Shown in pieces: positions 57,240 to 64,000 of a DNA stretch of 64,000 nt. Location: the NCBI GenBank assembly GCA_030770535.1, contig JASVEC010000023.1, positions 496,001 to 560,000 on the forward strand. The letters are read 5' to 3'. Position 1 is the stretch's first letter. Each line of letters opens with the position of its first letter. The position numbers were made by a program, and so were the translations under genes. This DNA is from Batkoa obscura. Taxonomy: Eukaryota; Entomophthoromycota; Entomophthoromycetes; Entomophthorales; Batkoaceae. The notes under the pieces were generated by a model. It was not told where the DNA came from. It saw only the letters and a program-made list of their open reading frames with translations, and made no database searches.

Positions 57240-58101
57240 GCTTTATTATACTCTTAAATAGACTAAAAGAGCTTGTTTCAGTACTGGATTTCAACTATTA
57301 GAATTTGTATTATTTCTCTCCCTTTTCCCTTCTCTCTTTCATCCTATTTTGGTATTAATAAAAAAATGAATTTTTTATAACTATTGCTTTATTGTAACGG
57401 CCTTTTATTTAACAATTTTAATAGCACGTTGGCTAGCGGATACTTAGCTTATCTTAAATTCTTTATTTTCCAAAATAAAAATCAGATTTTTTTATTACAT
57501 GTAGATTAGTTGTTAATGTTATATTTTAGTACAAATAATAATAGCTTTGGATATTATGTAGATAACTTAAAAGTTTCATATTTTGTTAATTTGAAAGTAA
57601 AATTTTAAGGGGCCAATTTAAGTTAATTTTAATTAAATAAAAAATTGAGTCCATGATCGTCATTAGGTGAAATTAAGTAAACAATAATAATTACAAGGTT
57701 AATAAATTGTAATAATTATTTAATAAATAAATAAGATAATAACCATTGTGTATATTTTTTACATATTTTTTACATTATTTTCTATAAAATATAATGTACA
57801 ATGTATCTTACAATATATAAAACGCCTAATGAAAATTTAAATTCAAAAAAATAAATATTAATAAAAAAGGTAAAAAGTAATAAAAGCAACCAAAAATGAT
57901 GGACAAGAAGATAACAGCAAAAAGAGAAAGATATTCCAAAATACTTGAAAAACTAGTAAAAACAATCAACTATAACAAATATGACACTTTAATTATTATA
58001 AAAATAAAATACTTGCCACTTTCTCTTTGCTTTTTTTAATCTTTAATAAAACTTTAGTAGCCGGTCTATATTAAAAATATAATTATACTAACATATACAT
58101 A
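57240..58101. other. AT-rich spacer
   Basis: No gene recognised. It presumably contains the promoter of the Cys-Pro/Gly-Gln gene on the right. Confidence 0.45.
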
Positions 58102-60165
58102 ATGAAATTAAATACAATAACTTTAATTTCGTTATCATGGAGCGTATTAAATGCATCCGTATTAAATAAAAACGAACAAAGTGAGGAAAAGAAAGATTAT
58201 GAATCAAAATCAATAGACAACGCTCCAAAAGGAAATACAACCTTAACAGAAGAACCCATTCCAGGTGTAGATTTTGCTGATTTTGATACTGGTGTTGAAC
58301 TAAAACAAGATAATTCACGAGGTCCCATTATTTGGTATTTAGGCTATCTATTTTACAAAAAACATTTTGCCAAATGTAAAGATCTTGGTAAAGAAAATTG
58401 TTGTTATGGTAAAGATAATGACGGTTGTTGTATTGGAGGAACCGTTGGACAATGTATACCATGTCCAGGTCCTAATTGTCCCATAAAATGTTTGACTGGA
58501 AATGAACCTGGTTGTCCACCACCACCATGTCCAGGTCCGTTATGTCCTAATCCAAATTGTCCAGGACCAAGATGTCCTTATGTTTGTCCAGGTCCATTAT
58601 GTCCAAAAATATGCCCAGGACCAAGATGTCCAATTCGTTGTCCAGGGCCCAATTGCCCAGTACCTTGCCCAGGGCCATTATGTCCAGTACCTTGTGTTGG
58701 ACCATCGTGTGGTGTAATTACTTGTCCGCCACAAATTTGTAATGTAGATTTTAATGGACGTCCAATTGTTTTTAATGTTAATATTAATAAAAATATTATC
58801 ATTAATAAAAATGGAAGAAAATGTGTCATTGTTCCAGGTGCCAATGGACCTTTGAAAATTTGTTCAGGAGATAATAATATTGAATGTGAAAGAAAAAATG
58901 GCCAATATGAAGTTCGAATTAAAAATCCATTAGATAAGGATTTGCAAATTAGCCCACAACCAGTTAATTCAATTGATGATTTACCCGATTTATCTTTAAC
59001 TCCTAATGAAAGTAGTAGCAATAGTAACTCAGATAGCCAAAGAGATATTGGTGCTGTTACTGGTTCTAATTTTGATCCTGAATGTGATGTTGACTCTCCA
59101 GTTTGGTCAAATGATGGTCAACAAGGTGGTTCGCAAGGTGGTCAATTCGGTGGTCAGTTTGGAGGACAACAAGGAGGATCATTTGGAGGACAACAAGGAG
59201 GGCAATTCGGAGGACAACAAGGAGGATTATTTGATGGTCAACAAGGAGGACAATTTGGAGGACAACAAGGAGGTTCGCAAGGTGGTCAATTCGGCGGTCA
59301 GTTTGGAGGACAACAGGGAGGACAATTTGGTGATATGCAAGGGGGATCTTTTGATGGTCAACAAGGAGGGCCTTTCGGAGGACAATTCGGAGGACAACAA
59401 GGAAGTATGCAAGGGGGATCTTTTGGAGCACAATTTGGAGGATCTCAAGGATCATCCGGTGATATAGAAGTGACACCAGAGAATCAAGCACAATTTACAG
59501 GTGGTAATAAAGGGGGTTCTCAAGGCGGTCAATTCGGAGGACAATTTGGCGGATCCCAAGGAGGTATGCAAGGAGGAACCTTTGGTGGTATGCAAGGAGG
59601 AACCTTTGGTGGTATGCAAGGAGGAACCTTTGGCGGTATGCAAGGTGGCCAACAAGGAGGATCTCAGGGGATCCAATTTGGCGGTCATCAAGGTGGGTCT
59701 TTTGGGGGATCCTTTAGTGGCCAAGCTGGTGGTATCCAAGGTGGCCAATTCAGTGGATCACAAGGAAGTATGCAAGGAGGAACCTTTGGTGGTCAATTTG
59801 GAAGCCAAGCAGGAGCCAGTGGCAGTTCACAAGGACAAGCTGGAATGACAGAAATTACACCCGAAAATGCTGCTCAGTTTACAGGCGGTAGCCAAGGGGG
59901 TATGCAAGGCGGATCTCAAGGTGGATTTGGTATACAACATGGCGGCTTCCAACAAAGTCAACAAGGCGGATTTAGTATGCAACAAGGTGGCTTTCAACAA
60001 GGTGGCTTTCAACATGGTGGCTTTCAACAAGGCGGCTTTCAACAAGGTGGCTCTCAACATGGTGGCTTCCAGCATGGCGGATTCCAAGGTAAATCTCTTG
60101 CACCACCATCTAAACCTGAAGAGAAAAAAGTAGGTATCTTTAGCTTTTTGAAAAAGAACAAATAA
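58102..60165 (+). CDS. Secreted Cys-Pro repeat protein C with a long Gly/Gln-rich tail
   Basis: 687 residues, intronless. Hydrophobic N-terminus (about 1-19), then the family module with DFADFDTGVELKQDNSRG, WYLGYLFYKKHFAKC and CCYGKDNDGCCIGG. The CPGPxCPxx repeat run (58460-58700) and the C-terminal module (ICNVDFNGRPIVF, NVNINKNIIIN) follow, as in proteins A and B. This member continues with about 330 residues of GGQFGGQQGG-type low complexity. Two similar non-repeat spacers, EVTPENQAQFTGG and EITPENAAQFTGG, punctuate it. It ends in GGFQQGGFQ repeats and a basic tail GIFSFLKKNK. The extension looks like an elastomeric or adhesive prion-like domain (inference). It may be a fusion of the shared secreted core with a new repeat. 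Confidence 0.88.
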   Translation: MKLNTITLISLSWSVLNASVLNKNEQSEEKKDYESKSIDNAPKGNTTLTEEPIPGVDFADFDTGVELKQDNSRGPIIWYLGYLFYKKHFAKCKDLGKENCCYGKDNDGCCIGGTVGQCIPCPGPNCPIKCLTGNEPGCPPPPCPGPLCPNPNCPGPRCPYVCPGPLCPKICPGPRCPIRCPGPNCPVPCPGPLCPVPCVGPSCGVITCPPQICNVDFNGRPIVFNVNINKNIIINKNGRKCVIVPGANGPLKICSGDNNIECERKNGQYEVRIKNPLDKDLQISPQPVNSIDDLPDLSLTPNESSSNSNSDSQRDIGAVTGSNFDPECDVDSPVWSNDGQQGGSQGGQFGGQFGGQQGGSFGGQQGGQFGGQQGGLFDGQQGGQFGGQQGGSQGGQFGGQFGGQQGGQFGDMQGGSFDGQQGGPFGGQFGGQQGSMQGGSFGAQFGGSQGSSGDIEVTPENQAQFTGGNKGGSQGGQFGGQFGGSQGGMQGGTFGGMQGGTFGGMQGGTFGGMQGGQQGGSQGIQFGGHQGGSFGGSFSGQAGGIQGGQFSGSQGSMQGGTFGGQFGSQAGASGSSQGQAGMTEITPENAAQFTGGSQGGMQGGSQGGFGIQHGGFQQSQQGGFSMQQGGFQQGGFQHGGFQQGGFQQGGSQHGGFQHGGFQGKSLAPPSKPEEKKVGIFSFLKKNK
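59113..60090 (+). repeat. Gly/Gln-encoding minisatellite inside gene C
   Basis: Repeated 9-30 bp units such as GGAGGACAACAAGG and GGTATGCAAGGAGGAACC encode GGQQGG, GGMQGGTF and QHGGFQ. The latter gives three consecutive identical 24-bp units at 59563-59640. Such tracts usually vary in length between strains. Confidence 0.85.
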
Positions 60166-60461
60166 ATAAGATATTCGGTTTAAAGAGATATGTTTTATAA
60201 AAAAGTACCAAATAAATAGATATTTTGATTGCTACGTTATTTGATGAGTTATTTAATAGCTGTTTTATATGATGAGAATTCGATTGTTGTTATTAAGTTC
60301 AAATCTAATTATTATTATCTTTTAGTTTTATTCTTTTTATAGTAATATTGTTAAAGATTACTTTCTTTACCAATAAAGCTTGAACTTCAAGCATGAAGAT
60401 CAAAAATTATTAAACGTCATTTCTTTAACTATTTTATCCCAAATTCAATTTTCAACTAAGT

Positions 60462-62598
60462 ATGCCTAGGGAAATAATAACAGTACAAGCAGGACAATGT
60501 GGAAATCAAAGTAATTAATTTCAATAAAACAAAATAAAACAAAAACGAATTGATTATTAAAATTATCGATTAGTTGGTCAAGTATTTTGGGAGCAATTAT
60601 GTGCCGAGCATGGAATCAGTCCAGATGGAATATTAGAACCTTATGCAACAAATAACGCAGGAGATAGAAAGGATGTATTTTTTTATCAAGTAAGTTGAAA
60701 TATGAAGCTGATAATCTTCTAACCTAAAGTCGCATCCAACCCAGGATATTAACTTTCATCTATAGGCAGATGATGAGCAATATATTCCACGAGCAATACT
60801 AGTTGATTTAGAACCAAGGGTTATACAAACGATTAATAATTCAGCATATTCGAAATTATATAACCCAGAAAATATGTTTATTGGGGAAGATGGGGGTGGG
60901 GCTGGTAATATTTGGGCTCATGGTTATGAGCAAGGGGATAGTGTATTAGAAAATTTTATTGATATGACCGATAGAGAAGCAGATGGATCAGATTCATTAG
61001 AGGTAAAAGACATTGTTTTAAATTTAATAGATAAGTAATTTATGAATACTAAATGAATAATAGGGTTTTATGTTATTACATTCGATTGCAGGGGGTACCG
61101 GCAGTGGATTAGGTTCCTTTTTTTTAGAAAATTTAAATGATCGATATCCAAAAAAGATCATACAAACGTATTCTGTATTTCCAAATAATGAAAAATCTTC
61201 TGATGTTGTCGTTGGACCATATAATTCTTTATTATCTTTGAAAAGATTAACTCAAAACGCAGATTCTGTTGTAGGTAGATTATTATATTTTTATTGAATA
61301 AGTTTTATTTATAAACGAATTTATGTGTAGGTTGTTTTGGATAATGGTGCACTAGAAAGAATTGCTACTGATAGATTACATATTCAAAACCCTACTTTTC
61401 AACAAACTAATCATTTGGTAAATCCAAATATTGAAGCTAAAGTTTTATTTGTTTTATATTAAAATATAAACTAGATATCAACTGTTATGTCTGCCTCTAC
61501 TACCACTTTAAGGTACCCGGGTTATATGAATAATGATTTAGTTGGATTAATTGCATCATTGATACCAACACCAAAATGTCATTATTTAATGACTTCTTAT
61601 ACTCCATTTGTAGCTGATGGAGTAGCAGCAGTAATTTTTTGAATATATTATCAATCAATTTATAAAACTAAATTTAATATTTAAATTTCTATAGTCAGTA
61701 AGAAAAACAACTGTTTTAGATGTAATGCGTCGGTTATTACAACCAAGTAATAAAATGGTGACAACTAATCCAACTAAAAAATCATGTTATATTTCTTTAT
61801 TGAATATAATTCAAGGGGAAGCAGATCCAACGGAAGTATGTTATATATTATATTATGTGGGGATGTTTTTTTGATTTCATCAGTTTTTCCATTTTTAAGC
61901 GCTATTCGAATGGAAAGGCTGTTGGTAAAATTGTTAAACAGAAAAATACATCCCCATATTCTCTTTTGTTAAGCACAATTTAATTGATTTAAATTTTTCA
62001 TTAAAGGTTCATAAATCCCTAATACGTATTCGAGAACGTAGATTAGCCCAATTTATTCCATGGGGGCCAGCCAGTATCCAAGTAGCCTTAACGCAGAAAT
62101 CACCTTATGTACAAACGAGTCACAAAGTATCTGGGTTAATGTTAGCCAACCATACATCCATAACACAAGTAATTATTTGGTTTTGTATTAGAATTTATCT
62201 CGAATTGTTTTTTTTAGTTATTTAAAAGAACCTTGGACCAATATACTAGATTAATGAGTCGTAAAGCTTACATTGATAATTATAAAAAATATCCTATATT
62301 TTCAGATGGATTTGAAGAGTTTGATTCGTCAAGGTAATATTAACAATTTATTCTTTTAATTTCTATTTGATATGTATAAATTCAATTTATTTATCATTAT
62401 AATAGAGAGGTGGTATTAGATTTAATGAATGAATATCATGCTTGTGAATCTCCTGATTTTGTTTCAAGGGTAAGTTTTTGTCTAAGTTTATTATTCCATT
62501 ATTTGATTAATTTTTATTTCTTTTATTAGCAATCAACCCCTGTTCCTACACCAACTAGCTCTAGTCGACCTATTAGTTATAGAGGTTCTTACGAATAA
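60462..62598 (+). CDS. TUBG1: Gamma-tubulin, eleven exons
   Basis: Spliced model: 60462-60510, 60574-60689, 60766-61002, 61064-61270, 61331-61417, 61475-61630, 61695-61835, 62007-62168, 62218-62333, 62406-62469, 62530-62598. The total of 1404 nt encodes 467 residues. Motifs: [20 protein letters not shown], the GTP-binding [27 protein letters not shown], and SVVVLDN with AL.RIA, as in gamma-tubulins. Its C-terminus is short and Ser/Thr/Pro-rich ([10 protein letters not shown]), not the acidic end of alpha/beta-tubulins. It nucleates microtubules at spindle poles within gamma-tubulin complexes. Ten introns are about 44-76 nt except the seventh (61836-62006, 171 nt), which contains a short inverted-repeat element. 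Confidence 0.95.
61854..61959 (+). repeat. Miniature inverted-repeat element, copy 25, in a gamma-tubulin intron
   Basis: 106 bp, TATGTGGGGATGT ... ACATCCCCATAT. It lies wholly inside intron 7 of gamma-tubulin in forward orientation relative to transcription. Removing it leaves an intron of 65 nt, the normal size here. Confidence 0.95.
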
Positions 62599-62618
62599 TT
62601 ATTAGTTTATTTGGCATA

Positions 62619-62673
62619 TTATTTTTATTTTTATTTTATTTTTATTTTTATTTTTATTTTTATTTTTATTTTT
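62619..62673. repeat. ATTTTT microsatellite
   Basis: About 55 bp of tandem ATTTTT/ATTTT units starting 20 bp after the gamma-tubulin stop codon. Confidence 0.9.
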
Positions 62674-64000
62674 GATATTTTTAATGTTATGTAAAGTTAA
62701 TTATAGCAATTTTTAAAATCAGTTCAATGTTCAAAGGGACTTATAGCTGGCATCTTTTCTAATTAGAACTATAACAAATTTCAAAGAAATCGGATTTAAC
62801 TAATTGATCATTTTTAGAACTCAAGGCTATCAAGGGTTTGTGTCTTATTTTCAGAAAAGAAATTCAGTTAATTAACAGTCGAAGAGAATTTAAATAGGAT
62901 AAAGTTTTTAAATTTTCATAAAATAGGCTTACTATTATAAGTTCTGTATCCTAAAAAGTTTAGTAAAATTTCTAGTAGAGATCGCACTTCGAGATATATG
63001 GAAGTAGTTAAAAATATACATAAATTCAATAAAGATAGGTTTTTCTACCTTAGGTATAAAGAAGTTGTCAGGACCATTAATCAAATCTAATACTCTAATT
63101 AGCCGAGATTCAATGCAGGTTGAACGCTTTTTGAAAACTATTATAAAGATCAATACCAAAGTTGTTGGTAATTTTGATGATATATATTAAGTTGAATACA
63201 AGGTGGAGCTAATCAATGGATTTTACACTCATGGAAAGTACATAAATGATTGGAACTCTTCCTATAAAATACTTTTTTATTGAAAGTTTATTTATTTTAG
63301 AAAATAAAACTTTGCTTTTAAATCTTATCAGTCGCATTGATATAATTTAATTGATAGTATAATATTTACTTTACATTTGTCCAGGAAGGCTTCAGAACTT
63401 CTTATTACTGTTGATTAAGGATTGAGCTTATCTTGTATTACCTTTATCGATTTATCAGTTGATACATCACTAAGCTTAGTGACTTCAAAGCCCCTACGGT
63501 TTACACATAGTTTTACCAGGAGGTGAGGCAATGATTTATTCATTGAATATAGCTTTGAAGTATGGAGAACTGATAGCGAATATTATGATTAATTTAATAT
63601 ATTAAAGTTGAGAATATCATTTTAATATGATTCAATTTTATGATTGTGAAGTTAAAAGTAATTCGTATTGCTATAAAATAAAATGCCAATGACATAAATT
63701 TATAATATTTAGATTTATTATTTTAATTAAAAGAATTATAAATAAACAATGTGATTTTTATTTTGCATAGAACTTAAAAAGTGAAAGTGAAACTAGATTT
63801 ATTTTACAATTCTGTGAGACATGTAAAAGTGGAAATAAATAAAATTTAACTCATATTACTTATTATGCAGTAGAATATAGTCAAAATAGTGCTCTTCAAT
63901 AAAAATCATACATCAAATAGTAACATTTTAAATTTATATTTCTCCAATGACTAAAACTCAACTAATTTACAAGGAATATCGTGAAACAAAGAATTATTAA
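62674..64000. other. AT-rich right end of the window
   Basis: A 74-codon minus-strand frame at 62935-63159 (containing SRLIRVLDLINGPDNFF) is the only notable open frame. I cannot identify it, and it has no clear gene context. Confidence 0.35.

Noticed and set aside
59006-60133. Several open frames on both strands over the Gly/Gln tract
   Set aside because: Low-complexity minisatellite stays open in several frames; only the frame of the 687-residue protein has the signal peptide and family modules.

Overview
The window is a strongly AT-rich, intron-bearing nuclear segment of a eukaryote. The best guess is an early-diverging fungus. Introns are tiny (about 45-65 nt, GT...AG, some with a TACTAAA-like branch site). 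Housekeeping genes are eukaryotic: elongation factor 2, gamma-tubulin, mitochondrial ribosomal protein mL49, REX4-type exonuclease, a RUS1/DUF647 membrane protein and a cobalamin adenosyltransferase. There is also a secreted GH20 hexosaminidase and a kelch protein with one membrane segment. A Zoopagomycota-like (for example Conidiobolus-like) source would fit, but that is inference from style and gene content.

Layout: 1-17.5 kb holds four secreted multi-Kunitz protease-inhibitor genes on the minus strand. Three are almost identical 374-residue, four-domain genes (1314-2438, 6275-7399, 10469-11593); the fourth has three domains (16637-17524). A decayed DNA transposon lies at 13.1-14.9 kb. The stretch 17.5-31.5 kb is sparse: an alpha/beta hydrolase with a Cys nucleophile, a possible LINE scrap, a dead kelch copy and the GH20 enzyme. 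At 31.5-40.3 kb come REX4, a two-domain Kunitz gene, a family of secreted Cys-Pro-Gly-Pro repeat proteins (two whole genes and one wreck) and mL49. At 41.8-50.1 kb come EF2, a second two-domain Kunitz gene and the kelch membrane protein, whose frame has an internal stop. At 52.4-62.6 kb come RUS1 and cobalamin adenosyltransferase (overlapping tail to tail), a two-helix membrane protein, the largest Cys-Pro protein with a Gly/Gln-rich tail, and gamma-tubulin.

At least 25 copies of one miniature inverted-repeat element of about 105 bp are scattered between genes, inside one gamma-tubulin intron and inside a pseudogene. The element has three nested palindromes. On one strand it also carries a string that looks like a complete splice acceptor (branch site, U-tract, AG).

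The most unusual content is the lineage-specific secreted repertoire. The Kunitz domains have eight cysteines instead of six and varied P1 residues (Arg, Met, Phe, Leu, Ile). The three 374-residue copies are kept alike by what looks like gene conversion with sharp edges. The Cys-Pro family shares N- and C-terminal domains that I cannot place in a known family. How these secreted proteins work together (protection from host or self proteases, or surface structure) is inference only.
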